This document shows positions 33,449 through 45,720 of a DNA stretch of 64,000 bases, piece after piece. Source of the DNA: Thalassia testudinum (Eukaryota > Streptophyta > Magnoliopsida > Alismatales > Hydrocharitaceae); the NCBI GenBank assembly GCA_037157565.1, contig JAZHRO010000063.1, forward strand, positions 9,282,001 through 9,346,000, written 5' to 3'. The stretch's first letter is position 1. Every line of letters starts with the position of its first letter. The notes beneath the pieces are model-generated. The model made no database searches and was not told the DNA's origin. It saw only the letters and a program-made list of their open reading frames with translations. A program made the position numbers and the translations under genes.

Positions 33449-35109
33449 TGTTGAACTCACGGGTTGCTTCGCTAACGTGTTTGGTTTTGAAATAAACTGT
33501 CGTCATAGTATGAAAGTGAAGAACTCATGTTCAACAAATAAAATTTATACCAGAATAAAAATCCCGGGTCGAGCTCAGGGAGGCTATGTCGATCTATATT
33601 CACAATTATATTTTTTTTAGAATTTCTCTTGAAAAGTGAGGCGATGTAATTACAATCAGACTAAACGAAAAGGAGAGAGAGAGAAAACATGCATTCAATA
33701 ATTCAAAATGTTTATACAATAAAACCAAAGAAGAATTACACTAGAAAGCGGGAAATCAGCTACACTAGAAAGCAGGAAAATTCTACACTAGAAAGCTATA
33801 AAGAAGAATGGGAGAGAGAAGTTATCCTCCTCGATGATTGCTTGGAGGATGAGTTGGACGAGACGTTGCCTGGATGAAGGAGGACGGAGTGGGAAGAAGG
33901 AGATCGAGGTAGGAGGAACGAGAACGGAGCAGCACGTCGTCGTCGTCGTGGGATCCGCTTCCGAAATGAGAGCGAAAATTTGACTTTATCTCACGAGGAG
34001 CATCCCAGGTGTGGGACAAGCTTCTCTTGAGCTTTGGAGAGGTAGAGAAGAGAAGGAAGGGATGAGAATTTCATGTGGAGGGGGTCTCCTTTTATAGTTG
34101 CAAGGAGTGGGGGAAATTGGTCATTACAACTCTAAAAATATTAAATCAGGGGTCTTTAGTGACGGATAAAACCGTCACTAAAGTCCCATCGTGGGCGTAG
34201 TGGGGGCACGCGCGCGCGGCTGCTCGCCTCCTCGCACGTAATGCGCGCTCCACGTCTAGCTAATCTCACGATCGGATGGCTTAAGTAGCACTTCAGCCCG
34301 CTCCTCAGCGCACCCGCCCGCGTACGATCCCACGTGAGGCGTAGTGTGCAATAGCACGTAGGCGCTATTGAGCGCCCGCAGCCACTCGATCGCGATCGAG
34401 CGATCGCGGAGCCTGCTCGCCCGTGCCCTTTCTCTTGCGCATGCGGATCCGAACCCGAGCCAATGCCTCGCGATAAGGCATTCACCTGCTGCGCTACGAA
34501 GGAGAGATGGTCGCACGGATGTTTTGAGCGGCACGTGCTCATGGCCGTTGGATCAAGATCCAACGGCCCAGATCACGTGTTGGATCTTCTTTAGATTGGC
34601 AGCGGTAGTCCTGAGGGTTGGTTGGATGGCTGAGATGGCACCACGTGGTGCCATCTTGGCCGTCCATCTTCTGGATGATGTAGATGGTGCCACGGGTGTC
34701 GGATTAAGTTGATTTTCACGCCATTAGGCTGCGATCGTTGATCCAAATCCATCCGTGCGGTCGGATTTGTTGTTTGAAGTGCGGATTCACACCATCTTGG
34801 CCCTTGATCTTCTAGGGTTCCCCGATCTCTATCTGATGCTACAGATGTCTGATTAGAGCGATCTTGGAGTTGTTGAACTCCAATCATCACCCTGATCACA
34901 TCTGTATAATTGGATCTTCGATCTGAGGCCTCGATAAAAGGTTTGCCCTGTCCATGAACATAAAAGGAGACAATTAACCTCCATTTTATTCAAACTAATC
35001 TAAATGCAAGATGATGCATGTTATGCAATATTTATGGTATGCAATGCAATCATATGCTTAAGAACATGCATAAATAGACAACTTAAGTAGTGTAAGCATG
35101 TTTACATCA
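33449..35109 (-). repeat. E 5' LTR
   Basis: 1661 bp, matching 23495-25157. TATA at 34096-34088, hairpin at 34154-34183, tRNA-like boxes at 34445-34496. Followed by the TSD GATAG. Confidence 0.94.
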
Positions 35110-35889
35110 GATAGCAGGGGGACTTTAGTCCTATATCGGAAACAAACGAAACATGTGCAAGGGATAAGTTAAATTTGTGCTGGTGGCTTATCGCCTCAAC
35201 ACGCACAGGGGGTGAGGTCCCCACTCACGCACGTGCATACGCACGCCCTCGCCCACGCTCACGCCTCATGGGTTTGAGGCTTGGTTTGTTTACCTGGATA
35301 CCCGAGTCTGTTCTGGTTCACCTGAAAGAGAGAGGGGAGGGGGGTTTTGCTCTGTTGTCCTCCTCTCAACACTTAGTGATTTTTTAGGCTGCTGGTGTTG
35401 GTGCTGAGCTGTGTTGTGCCTTCTCTTGAGCTTAAGGAGGCAGAAGAAGAGAGAAACTGAAGGAAGGGGAAGGATGCCCTCTTGGCACTGTAGCAGTTGG
35501 ATGGCTAAGTCGTCTGGTTGAGAGTTCCATTATCTGATCTCTGAAGGGAGTGCACTATGCACTTATCTTACATGGATTTAAGTTGATTGATACTGTTGAG
35601 ATATTTGATATTATTGTAATTACGGTAATTGGTGATTCAAATCGCCATTTTACCCTATTATTTTTGCACTTTATTACTGAGCTTCATCTCTATATCATTT
35701 TTAATTAAGTTTTGGGTTGCAATTGCTCCTATATTTGATTGAAATTGTGATCTTGAGATTCATATTTGCCACTTTCTCCCAGCGAACGACCTCGGACTTC
35801 CATTCGCGTATAAATTCTATCTGTTTTTCGCACTGATTCGACCTATACTGCAACGTTACAATTTTAAAACCTGTTTAGAGCAACTAACA
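35110..35889 (+). repeat. D 3' LTR, right part
   Basis: Completes the LTR begun at 21648. The first five bases are E's TSD. It ends GAGCAACTAACA, matching the solo LTR end GCGACAAACA at 53599, and is followed by D's TSD GACTC. Confidence 0.88.
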
Positions 35890-36956
35890 GACTCTCCCTT
35901 CTTGGATGCCCAAGTAATTCTTGGGTGAGTGACTTTCTTATCCAGAGGTATCATCCGCCTTGAACCTCCTTAGTCATCCAAAGATTTTTGGGTGCCTTTA
36001 TTGGGTCCATCACACATTCTGTCCCTCATTTGTCTCTCTAGTGAATGTTCAGGAGAAGGTCCATAAGACCACCCTTGAAGCCTCCATTAGCTGTTCATTC
36101 TCGTTGAAGCCAAGCCTCAACCCATTTGTTTATGCCACTGCTCGACCAAATTGACATCTCTTCTAACTCTTCCATTTCAAAGCCCAGATCTCCATCACCT
36201 ACATCCATGGAAAATCCAGAAGAAGAAATACCTAATGAGCAAGATTGGATCTAGCATCTCGCAGATCTATTGGAAGCATTGATGAACCCTCCACCGCAGC
36301 CTCAAATGCGAGATCATTACAATCCACTGTGGTGGCGATCGAACCCAGGGTGCAAATCTTGGCTGGAAGGCCTGACACTGAACTCAAGCTGAATATGATT
36401 AGTGCAATTCCCAAATTCCATGGCTCAAACATTGAAGATCCTTTCCAGCACATCAAGCAACTGAAACATCTGGCCCAAACCTTCGAGCCTCCTGTTCAAA
36501 ATCCAGACATCCTGCTCATGAATATGTTCTCCTTCTCCCTTATAGATAAGGCTACCCACTAGTATCAGACTCTGACCCGTCCGATCAACACATGGGAGGA
36601 ACTCCAATCTAAATTCTTGAAGAAATTTTTCCCAATTGGTTGAACGAATGCTTTGAGGCACCAGATCACGTACTTCATGTACAATGTGGGAGAACTAGTT
36701 CATGAGGCATGGGATTGCTTTTTGGATCTCATGAGGAAATGCCCCCACATGAAGTTCCTAAATGGGAACAAGTCCAATCTTTTTACCAAGGACTTCGAGA
36801 GGACATCAAGCTCTTTGTCAATGCACATCCATCGATTTGGAATTGGTGGCCAGTCGTTTGGATAAGGTCTCTATCATTGAGAAGAAGGTGGATGAGTTAA
36901 ATCGACAACTACAGAGAGCCACCATTGCATAGCAAAACACATATACACAATCGCCC
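35890..36956 (+). pseudogene. gag: C gag, N-terminal and capsid-like part
   Basis: Continues element C after D. The gag signature begins about 36180 (MENPEEEIPNEQDW). In frame 36245-36562: NMISAIPKFHGSNIEDPFQH, AQTFEPPVQNPDILLMNMFS and FSLIDKATH, then NTWEELQSKFLKKFFP and a stop at 36641. ALRHQITYF...HEAWDCFLDLMRKCPH follows at 36653, then a frameshift, and VPKWEQVQSFYQGL (36709-36900). It aligns segment by segment with E gag (LKKFFP, WERFQDLLRRCPHH, FYHGL). Bases 35890-36180 look like leader. It is interrupted by the K solo LTR. Confidence 0.8.
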
Positions 36957-37654
36957 TAAAGTAGGGAGGTTGTGCATAACATTCACTGCCACTCTTACCA
37001 CGGGATTGATGTAATTCCCTGCCGGAGGGGTGAGATATGCGTGACATAAAAAATGCAGAATTAAAATAAACAATCTCACAAAAATAAGCAATCACACAAT
37101 GGCACAAGTGATTTTTAGTTGGAAACCCAAACTGGGTGAAAACCACCACCTAACCCTCTCGAGTTAGGATTTCTCGATTGACAAAGTTGATCAAATCCAC
37201 TAAACAAACTACTTAAAACGAGGGTAGTTCAACCTCAGTACAACCACGCTACTTTATACCCGAGGGTAGCATATCTCAAAACCACCCCACTTCATGAGGA
37301 GTATTTTGTCCCTCAATGGAGATGGGAATTCGCAAAGTGAATACCCAACACAAGCAAAGATAAAATACAATACAACCTATAGAGAAACAAAGTATATGGT
37401 TAAATCTAGCTACTATAGGTAAGGGAACTTCCCATTCGTGGAAGTGCGTCGACTTGACGCTGATGCGTGAACCACGCGGTGACACTTTGCCGCTCTCATA
37501 ATCTCGAAGGGAGAGCGGGTGCGCAACTAGAAGACAACTCTCAAGATGTGGAATGGAGAAATGGAGAGCAAGATCTTCTTCTCAAGATCAATTTGACACA
37601 AATGATGTGGAAATGCTAATGCTTGGTGTGTCTTCACAAGGCAAGGGTCCTCCT

Positions 37655-37663
37655 CTATTTATA
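37655..37663 (-). promoter_or_regulatory. TATA box of solo LTR K
   Basis: TATAAATAG on the minus strand, about 110 bp from the start of the palindrome array. Confidence 0.5.
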
Positions 37664-37769
37664 GAGGGCCTAAGAAGGCTTTGAAAGACCTTAGAAGGCT
37701 TCCATAGCCATTGGGGTTGAACCCAAGGCAAAACAGGCCATAATCAGAATCATTCATGATTTTGACAGG

Positions 37770-38290
37770 GTCATCAGACGTCTGGTCTAGGTATCAGATG
37801 TTTGGAAAACTAATTTAAGATGTCTGGGAACTAAGTCAGTCGTCTGATTCTAGGAGGGTTTCCTTCTTGACTTGGTTCAGACCTAAATAGGGTTCTAGTG
37901 TAAGGCCATAGGACGACGTACATGACATCTGGAAACCTATTATACCACAGGAATGGATTTCCCAAGGTCTAAACAGCTAGATAATTTGACAAAGGTGATT
38001 TTGGCTCACAATGAGGCTCAACGGTCACATATCAGACGTCTGGGGTCCTCTACGAACGTCTAATAGAAGCCTAACGGTTATTTTCCTCAACATTTACTTT
38101 GTTAGCCAATGTTCCACTAATTGGACGTCTGGCACAACCATCAGACGTCTTCTAAGATGTCTGGACTAACTGGTCATCTAATTTCATCAGACAGAACCTA
38201 CTAAGTCCAGCCTAAGTTATTGGACATCTAAGTCAATAGTTAGACATCTTAAAAGTCACCATCAGACATTTGATTTCCAGATTAGACATC
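37770..38290 (-). promoter_or_regulatory. Array of CAGACGTCTG palindromes in K
   Basis: About a dozen copies of TCAGACGTCTGG or one/two-base variants (full palindromes near 37771, 38031 and 38140). They lie upstream of the K TATA box on the minus strand. The GACGTC core fits bZIP-type factors; an enhancer role is inferred. Confidence 0.5.
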
Positions 38291-38697
38291 TGCTTAGGCT
38301 GTTAGAACCCTATTTTGGTTTTCTAAGTTCTCTACAGAAAACCTAAGTATCTTAGGGTTGTGCAGGTGTTTTTAGGACTACATTAAGTGTTCTTTGAGGC
38401 TCTTTAACAAGTAATCTAAGAAAGATAAAGATCAACAAGCTAAATAAAGAAAAATTACAATGAACAAGAAGGGAAATCTACTGTATTCTCCATCTCCTTC
38501 TATCTTCAAGCTTTCGCTTCTCGCGAAGCTCCTCCTCCTCCATCAAACTCCTCCAATCCACCATGGATGTGAGCTCGAACTCCATCTCTATACTTGTCTC
38601 CATTTGCAATTTGACCTGAAAATTAGGACTCAAAAGCAAATGTTAAATAACAAGTGTTTTGTTATCATCAAAATAAACGATCGTGGTGCTCTAGCAC

Positions 38698-41222
38698 CAA
38701 CAATTAACCCATATCCACCCCCGTCTGATCCCGATTTTGGAGGAAACTCTAGACCTGCCTGCTATAGTTGGGGGAACTCTGAACCCTCGTACACTGACTT
38801 CTTTAGAGTTCCTCAGATTTACGAGGATCTCCACGCCATCCAAAATGATCCATTCTCCAATACCTACAACCCTAGATGGCGCAATCATCCCAACTTTGAA
38901 TGGTCAGGAAATAGTCAGAATGCAAGACCTCAATTCCAACCCTGACTGCAAGCTCCGTGCCCATATCAACTTGATCAGCCTAGGCCCAATCTGAATTATC
39001 AATCTAGACCTTCAATGGAAGATCAAATGAACTTAATACTGCATGCCCTGGTTGACATCCAGAAGACCAATACGGCTATGCAGAAGAAGCACAAAGATGA
39101 GATCACAGAGGTTTGAAATCAGCTCACGCAGATGCTGTGGACTCACCAACCTGGTGCAGCTCCTTCCCAACCTCTACCGAATTCAAACAACGTGTCGACC
39201 CAAAAACACATGGTGAATCAAATCTAGGGTCAATCTTGCTACACCTAGCCAGGCCCATCGGCTCATACCTGTTTGTTTGGAGCACCCACCTCAGCTGATC
39301 CGAATCAACCCTCCATGACAAACCCTACTATTGGACAACAGGGTCCAATTCACTCTCCTCTACCTCTGCATCATGACTATGCTATGATCAACACTGTGGG
39401 CATGAGAAAAGACCACAAGACCAGGCCCCAAGGCCCATCTCCCAAATCTCACCCAACCCATGATCAACTCAATAAGGTCGAAGACAAAACCAAGAGGTGG
39501 AAATAGAAATCCGTCCCCCAAGATTGCCAATCCATTCCCCTATCCCAAATCCCATCCCATCTCCACACTAGAGGACTATCTAAATCTAACATAACGGGAC
39601 CATTGAGGAATGCACAAGTCACTATCCTCTTACTAGATATCCTTACTCTCAACTCCACCTCACCTGACTCATCTAGAAAAGAGGTGGAGGAATCCTCGCA
39701 AAGGAAGGTAGTACTGTCTAAAAATGTAAGTGCCATAATCCAAAATAGTCTACCTCCTAAGAAATCTGATCCAGGCACCCCACTGATTCCCTGCAAGATC
39801 GTTGGTGCAAATTTTAAGTGGGCTATACTGGATCTCAGCACTTCAGTCAACCTAATCCCAACCACCCTATTTGATAAACTACGGATAGGATAGCTAAAAC
39901 CCACTGATGTTACTCTGCAATTAGCTGACCGAATCGTAATCACTCCGATTGGGCTGGTAGAGGATGTGGTAATTAGAGTCAAGGATTTTAGCTACCTAGC
40001 TGATTTTCTAGTTCTTGACATGAATGCACCACAACAAATACAAGATATGCCCTTGATTTTGGGGAGACCTTTCTTGGCTACTGCATAAGCCATAATCAAT
40101 TGTGAATCAGGGCACATGATAATTGCCTCTAGAGATAAGCAAACTGAGATCAATATTTTTGAGGCATCTTCTAAAGGAAAAGAAAAGTGCTCAGCATAAC
40201 AACTAGGTTTGATTTAGGATCTCATGACCGTTTCAGTAATAGAAAACCTAGAACCAAAACTAGAAGTTTTCCACATGACGGAGGATCTCAATTTAGCCAA
40301 GCATGATTCCAGCAAATTGAGATTATTAGAGGCATTTACCTTTGATCTTGAGGACATACACATGGATTTCAGGGAACAGGATAACAGTCAACGGGATTTG
40401 GATTTCTATTCCATGGATCGGGAGACATTTTATTATGAGAATTGTTTTAAGGATCTCCAGGAATCGAGCATGGCAAATAACAAGAGTGACCACAACCCAG
40501 AGTATGAATCCTTTACAGAATTGGAGTTCGATGATCTAAAAGGCACTCTCCAAACATTCACTTTTGATTGGGATGAGAACTAAAGAGAAGATTCATTAGA
40601 AGATCCAATCTTCAAGTCATTTCTTGAGGAATTGATCTCACATCCACTTAAAAGGAATCAAGATGACTTGTCGAATAAAGATCTATTAGGCCACATTGCA
40701 CAAGAGGAACCAAACATTTGGGTTATGTTCACCATTGTTGGGTCTTGAACTCACCACGATCTTACTTCAGAGCCCCATGATCACTACATCTTCCCAGTGA
40801 TTCCTCTGCAAAAGCTCAATAAGAGGCACCCAGATATAAATCAACTTGATCCATATCATAGACCTTTTGGATTGACTCTCCATCATGATTTGATACTCAT
40901 TTGTGGCCATTAGATTCTTATCCACCATGATCACATATTTTCTCTTATCAGTCATCATAACGCCGTAGATGACATCCTTTTGATCTCCATTCTCCTTGAG
41001 ATTCATTGCGCCCAATCGATGGCATTAAACTTAGCCCTTAACGGGAGGCAACCCGTCATTTTGAAAAAACTCAAGACCCTTCTGATCTATCCTTTCACTA
41101 AAATCATATTACACTTTACGGTTCATTTGTTAGAACAACCGACTCCACCTTTGATACTTGTATCAAAGCTAGAAATCGTCTACAACAGTCATTCTGACCT
41201 GCTCACCACCCACCATTTCTAA
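38698..41222 (+). pseudogene. C gag tail, protease and acidic protein
   Basis: One reading frame from about 38698 to 41222 with many stops (38943, 39504, 39890, 40086, 40197, 40215, 40581 and later). The gag tail has SNTYNPRWRNHPNFEW. The protease has LDLSTSVNLIPTTLFDKL near 39830, where the Gly of DLGA is replaced by Ser, then LQLADRIVITPIG and LILGRPFLATA. The acidic region follows (EAFTFDLEDI; ESFTELEFDDLKGTLQTFTF; SFLEELIS) and then a basic tail with SMALNLALNGRQP and EQPTPPL...LEIVYNSH. It matches D along its length, which shows that the layout is a family feature. No RT or integrase. Confidence 0.75.
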
Positions 41223-42587
41223 TGTATAATTTGAATTGAACTCGAACCCACCTAATCTACAATGGGGACATTGCAAATCTTAGGCATGGGGGGTATTAAA
41301 GTGCAAAATGCTGTAAGAATCAATTCATGGAGGGGTTTCATGCAAAAAAGAAAAAGAAAAAAGGAGAAAGGAGGAAAGGAGAGGTCAATGTGAGCTAAAT
41401 TGAAAACAATTGAGGAGGAAAGAAAAGAAAAGAAAAGAAAGGAGCAATTAAAAAAGAAGAAAAAAATGATAGTCCCCTGTGATTGAGTGTGGAACTTACC
41501 TAACTTCTAGGCTAGATCGGATGATGAATTAAGACATAGAAGGCTAAAACTTAGGAGATTAGTGACGAGTACCGACCTTAGGCCTCTTGGGCTTATTCTA
41601 GGGCTTAAACACTCACGTACTTGTTAAGATCTGGATTAGTCCTCAAAGAGGTTGAGGAAAGTGCGAGGCTGATGTATTAAGTTAAGGCTTAGGGAGTATT
41701 CGGCCTCGTTGATTGCCCTTCCCTTTAGTTTGTGGCACTTGGTAACCTAATTCACACACCAGTCTGGTTTAGTGCACTTAATGATGAAATAACACCAAAA
41801 GTGTTCTGTTATGAAAAGTCATCTCGAAGATCTAGCTTAGGAGTGGCTCGAAGATACAAGTTGATTGGACGAGTTCCCGACATGGAGAGGTGGAATGAAA
41901 AATACTCCCCTCGAAGATGCTTAATAACATATCATCTCCTCGGTGTTTATCTCCTAGGATATCTAAACATCCTATTGGGGGCATGTAAGCACCTTGTGCT
42001 GGTTTAGGTTCCATGGGCGGGATTATCCTGAAATGTCAATTGCCAAGGCTTGAATTTAGCTATAGAACACCATGGGTCGCACTATCTCGATGTGTCGAAA
42101 GCCAGGGTTCTGGGGGTTGCCATGGGAGGTGCTATCCCAAAGCATTGAAAGCCAGGGACCCTTCGAGGATTAATGGTGGGGACAAGGTATCCGATATAGA
42201 CCGTGTTTAGGGCCAATTTGAAGCTGGATTTAGGGAAATATAAAAAAGAGAGAAAACTCTCAAAATGAAAAAATCCTTCTCTATCTCTCTCTTATCAAAA
42301 TGCATTGGCAAACTAAACTAGACTTGATACATTCTATGCACAGGTGCTTTAATTGCTGGTGTCAATGAACCTTTAAGTAGCTTTTGTGGGCCTTAGAAAC
42401 CTTTGCAGCAGACCTAGGTTGAAGCTGGTTAGGTCTGGATCTTGGCTGGTACTTGAGTACCTCTAGGCCTATTATTGGTATTTTGATCTAATTTCTAGAG
42501 ATACGGCTAAGTAGGGCATCCTGATGATTACATTCGACTTGGAAATCTAGTTTGATCCAAAGGATTTTTCTAGGGACTAGCAAAAGG
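41223..42587 (+). other. C 3' untranslated region
   Basis: No gene. It has an internal PPT-like block (41260-41294), an A/G-rich stretch (41345-41470) and three copies of the CATGGGCGG-type module starting at 42012, 42071 and 42121, with the same 59- and 50-bp spacing as in D. Confidence 0.6.
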
Positions 42588-42601
42588 TAGGCATAGGGGT
42601 A
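42588..42601 (+). other. Polypurine tract of C
   Basis: GTAGGCATAGGGGTA-type tract directly before the LTR start TGATGGGAAC, preceded by GGGACTAGCAAAAG. Confidence 0.8.
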
Positions 42602-42930
42602 TGATGGGAACACCATCATGGCCCATAACTAGCCACATTTAGTCAGTTTTAATTGTTCAAAGCTCCTACCTAATCATCTGAGGGTCATAATCCTGCATTA
42701 GTCTGATCTGAGAGAAGAATGGGAAATCAAGGTTAAATCTGTAATTTTAATAGCACATCATAAGCACAGATTAACCACGGGGTCACTCAGGGGTTAAATG
42801 AAGGTTAAATGAGCTTAAAAGTCAAAAAAGTGGGTCATCAATGATAGAAATGGGGTTTCACACATTTTGAGAACCAAAACAACACATAAAATCCTAATTA
42901 TCAACTTGCTTAAATTAGGTCCATATGAAA
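42602..42930 (+). repeat. C 3' LTR, truncated
   Basis: Starts TGATGGGAACACCATCATG like the solo LTR at 50818 and follows the family until about 42930. H-type sequence then replaces it. The missing LTR 3' part is not found elsewhere in the window. Confidence 0.7.
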
Positions 42931-43183
42931 GGAGCGAGAATTGCGCAAAATCAAAGGAAATATAGGAAAACACATAAAGAATACATCAACAAAGGCTCAC
43001 AATAGAGTGAGGAGAGGTAGCAAATAGAAGAAAATAGAAGAGAGGAAGACAAAGCCATGAGGAGCCAAGATAAGCTTAGACCTGACCACACAAACCCATG
43101 CACGTACCCTTACACACCCACTCATACACATTCATTCACACACACTTATGTGCACTTACACTTAATACATAAACACATGTGTC
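42931..43183 (+). repeat. Fragment of an H-type LTR
   Basis: Resembles 43385-43640 (GACAAAGCCATG, CACAAACCCATGCAC and many ACACAC stretches) and the end of the window (63840-64000). It looks like a partial copy in tandem with the H LTR. No gene. Confidence 0.45.
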
Positions 43184-45720
43184 TAGTTAATTTCACACTA
43201 ATCATAGGACCTAAATTGACTAAATTAAGCTAATAACCTAGCTTACATGGTAAATAGAGCATGCATTTCATGCATATCATGCATTCGCAACTCATGTATA
43301 TTCTTAACCTAATTTTCCTATTTTCATGGCCTTATTAGTACTACTATTATTTCATGTGGATAGGACCATAAAAAAAGAGCTACAATTGGGCTAAAATGAA
43401 GACGTGAGAGAACTCAAAAGAATAATTTTCGCATATAGATAGAGAGAGAGGAAGAGCTACACAGCAGCAGACAGGGAGGACCAGGACCAACATGGCCCCA
43501 TCAGGACAAAGCCATGCAAACCCATGCAAAACCACATTTCACGTCTTCACAAACACACCCATGCACACATACTGAAACACACACACTCACTCAGGTGCAA
43601 TCACTAAATAGACACAAATTCATGTGCACATATCACTCTCCACACACATTTGGACACATAAATACATGAATTGAACATAATTACACACCATACGCACTCT
43701 ACACATTTTTATTAAATTACTCACATTGGAATGTGGGCCTAGGAACACCATTGTGTATTTTAATTTTTTCTATTTTTATTCTTTAGGCCACACATGTCCA
43801 CAAAATTAAGCCCACACAATGCCAGTCCACTACACCCTTAATCGCCCTAACCTAGCTTAGTAGTCTCTTATCCCCACACCACCTTAAGCCAACCTAAGCA
43901 CCACCCAAATAACTCCACTAAATAACCTTATCCCCATGCCAACTCAAGCCTATCCAACGCCATTTGACCCACCTTGACCTATACCCTCACCTTAGGTTGT
44001 GCCCTACACTAGAACCTTCCTATCCCTTAAGTTGTACCCTTAACCTAGCCCTTAGGCTACACCTCACTACCACCACACCTTGGAGCCCTCTCTATAAAAA
44101 GAGAGAACCCCATAGGCGCCACCCTCCTCCCCTTCACTCTTCTCCTCTTAAGTCACCATACTCCACTTTCTCAAGTGCTCTCTTCCTCCATGGCCAATGG
44201 CTAACTTGTGCCCACTTAGTCATTAAATTGCAAGGCTTCTAGGCGAATAAGGGTAGGACTTGGCCAAGGATCCCTTCTCCTCCCAATAAGTTTAGTACCT
44301 CACATTGGGAGGACATCCATACTCTACCTCCTTCTCCTTTTATTTTGTTGGTAGTTAGAGATAAATTTATATTCCTTGCAATTTTTATCTTGTTGTCTTT
44401 CTTTTAGTAGATTAACATTTTCTTCCAAGCTCTTTTTATTTTTATTTCTATCTTGCTCTTATTTTATTTGCACACTCACTTAGTCACACACCCTTCACTA
44501 GCACCACCATCTCCACCAACATGCCACCATCACAACACCACCATTTTCACCTATCCATGATCACTAACATATCCACTTCACATGCCACCACCTTATTCAC
44601 CACCACCTTCCCTCACTCACTACCTCAATCACACACTTAGTCACAACACTGCACTCTCTTGACTGACTTTACATACACACACCTACACACAAGCACACAC
44701 ACACTTAGGACCATCCCCAACCTAGTGCCCCAACCTTGTCTTAAATACCACCACACCATCATATCCCACTCCCAATCCACCACCTTAGTCTAGTCATTTA
44801 GGAAACCAACCTTGTCCTATCACCACCAACCCATTCTAAGTGCCTAGTTGAATGCCTCTCCCATGGCCATTCCATCACCCTTCGACCATGCACACCAAAT
44901 TAATTCCATAGAAAACACAGTGATAGCACAATTTTTAGTAACACCAAACTACTGAATTCACATTACCAATTCCTTAACCTCTGCACTAGTCATTACCACA
45001 CATCGTAGGACTAATGAGCACATAATCACCCATATTATCGAACCCCTCACTTCAAGGCACATTCACACACTCTATCTCACCCTCCTAGCTTAGTTTAATG
45101 GCTCTATACTTAGTAGTCATCACCCCTATAATCATTACCACCACCACTTTCACTCCCTCGCCATTCCCTATCCCACACCTTCATGCAAAAGTGCACCAAA
45201 GGCATCACCAAGTCACCCTCATCATCACCACTATTTCCTTGAGTGAAGAGTGAAGTTTTGTACATATTTTAGTGCTTGTATAAGTAGTTTCAAGCTACAA
45301 GAGTTGTACTCATAAAGTATTTTGTTGTTGTTAGCATGTTGTTTTACCTTAGAGTTGTAATCCTTTCTTATCCAGTTGAATAGAAAGTGCTTAGTGTTGT
45401 GAATATCCCTCTTTTCCTTTCTATCTAAAACTATAAAAGAAAATTGTCGCTTCTCATTTGATTCCAAAAAGCCAAAAGAAATAGCAAAATAAAAATGAAA
45501 AAAATAATTCTTCGCTTTGTTAGTCGTAGTTGCAATTAACTTGCATGTTTTCTTGATATCAAATAAAAAAAATTACAAAAGAGAAATGACCAAAAAGAGC
45601 TTAGTTAGCCATTTTTGCTTTCCACAACTTAACCAAAACCCAAAATAATTACGGTAGTGTAATTAGCCTTTCAGTTTGCATACATTCAACAATTTTAAAA
45701 AACCAAAAAAAAAAAGGCAA
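43184..45720 (+). repeat. H 5' LTR (ends approximate)
   Basis: Its start region (CTAATCATAGGACC, then GACTAAATTAAGCTAATAACC) matches 63626-63680. It is rich in CA and CAC repeats, has TATA at 44093 and an A-rich end. The exact TG and CA ends and the PBS are not clear. No credible ORF. Confidence 0.5.
44093..44101 (+). promoter_or_regulatory. TATA box of the H LTR
   Basis: TATAAAAAG, in the same GAGAGAACCCC-type setting as the A TATA. Confidence 0.5.

Larger units (their letters stand above)
23495..35109 (-). mobile_element. Element E: full-length Athila-like Ty3/gypsy retrotransposon, decayed
   Basis: An 11,615-bp element on the minus strand with a perfect TSD GATAG (23490-23494 and 35110-35114). 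The order on its own strand is 5' LTR (33449-35109), PBS (33428-33445), leader, gag, protease, RT, RNase H, integrase, 3' UTR, PPT, 3' LTR (23495-25157). From 31262 to 26538 gag tail and pol share one frame, broken by several TAG/TGA stops. No env-like ORF is seen after integrase. It is the only Ty3/gypsy element here with all pol domains. Confidence 0.95.
17905..35889 (+). mobile_element. Element D: C-family non-autonomous element with deleted 5' LTR, carrying E
   Basis: Bounded by a perfect TSD GACTC at 17900-17904 and 35890-35894. Without E it is about 6.4 kb. The left end keeps only the first 230 bp or so of the LTR, joined to the distal part of gag. The right LTR is complete (about 2.6 kb) but split by E. 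The coding region has gag-tail, protease and an acidic protein, with no RT or integrase. Because the TSD is intact, D was either inserted already rearranged or lost its inner 5' region after insertion. Confidence 0.88.
36957..38697 (-). repeat. K: solo LTR of a copia-type element
   Basis: Foreign sequence that splits the C gag. On the plus strand it has the same order of marks as the J LTR: GGAAACCCAAACTGGGTGAAAACC near 37120, a GAGGGTAG(T/C) block and TATTTATAGAGG near 37660. It is therefore read on the minus strand, with TATA at 37663-37655. A dense array of CAGACGTCTG-like palindromes fills 37770-38290. The ends are approximate; ACAAT occurs at both edges (near 36946 and 38698) and may be the TSD, but the terminal TG is not clear at the left. 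Confidence 0.6.
1..42930 (+). mobile_element. Element C: outer non-autonomous Athila-like Ty3/gypsy retrotransposon, incomplete at left
   Basis: This is the frame that holds most of the window. Bases 1-142, 9805-10374 and 17497-17904 read in order as one LTR that matches the D 3' LTR (from about 22140) and the solo LTR (from about 51300). Its coding region runs from about 35990 to 41222, its PPT is at 42588-42601 and its 3' LTR starts at 42602. The 5' LTR stops about 900 bp short of the LTR end seen in the solo copy and joins gag sequence directly, so the LTR 3' part, PBS and leader are missing. There is no RT or integrase. The right LTR is cut at about 42930 by H-type sequence, so no TSD can be shown. 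The order of parts is read from the sequence; calling them one element is inference. Confidence 0.75.

Noticed and set aside
36957..38697. Helitron or DNA transposon because of hairpins at both edges (CCCTA/TAGGG left, TGGTGCT/AGCACCA right)
   Set aside because: The interior has the same order of marks as the J copia LTR, including TATA and the GGAAACCC...GGGTGAAAACC block; a solo LTR explains it better.
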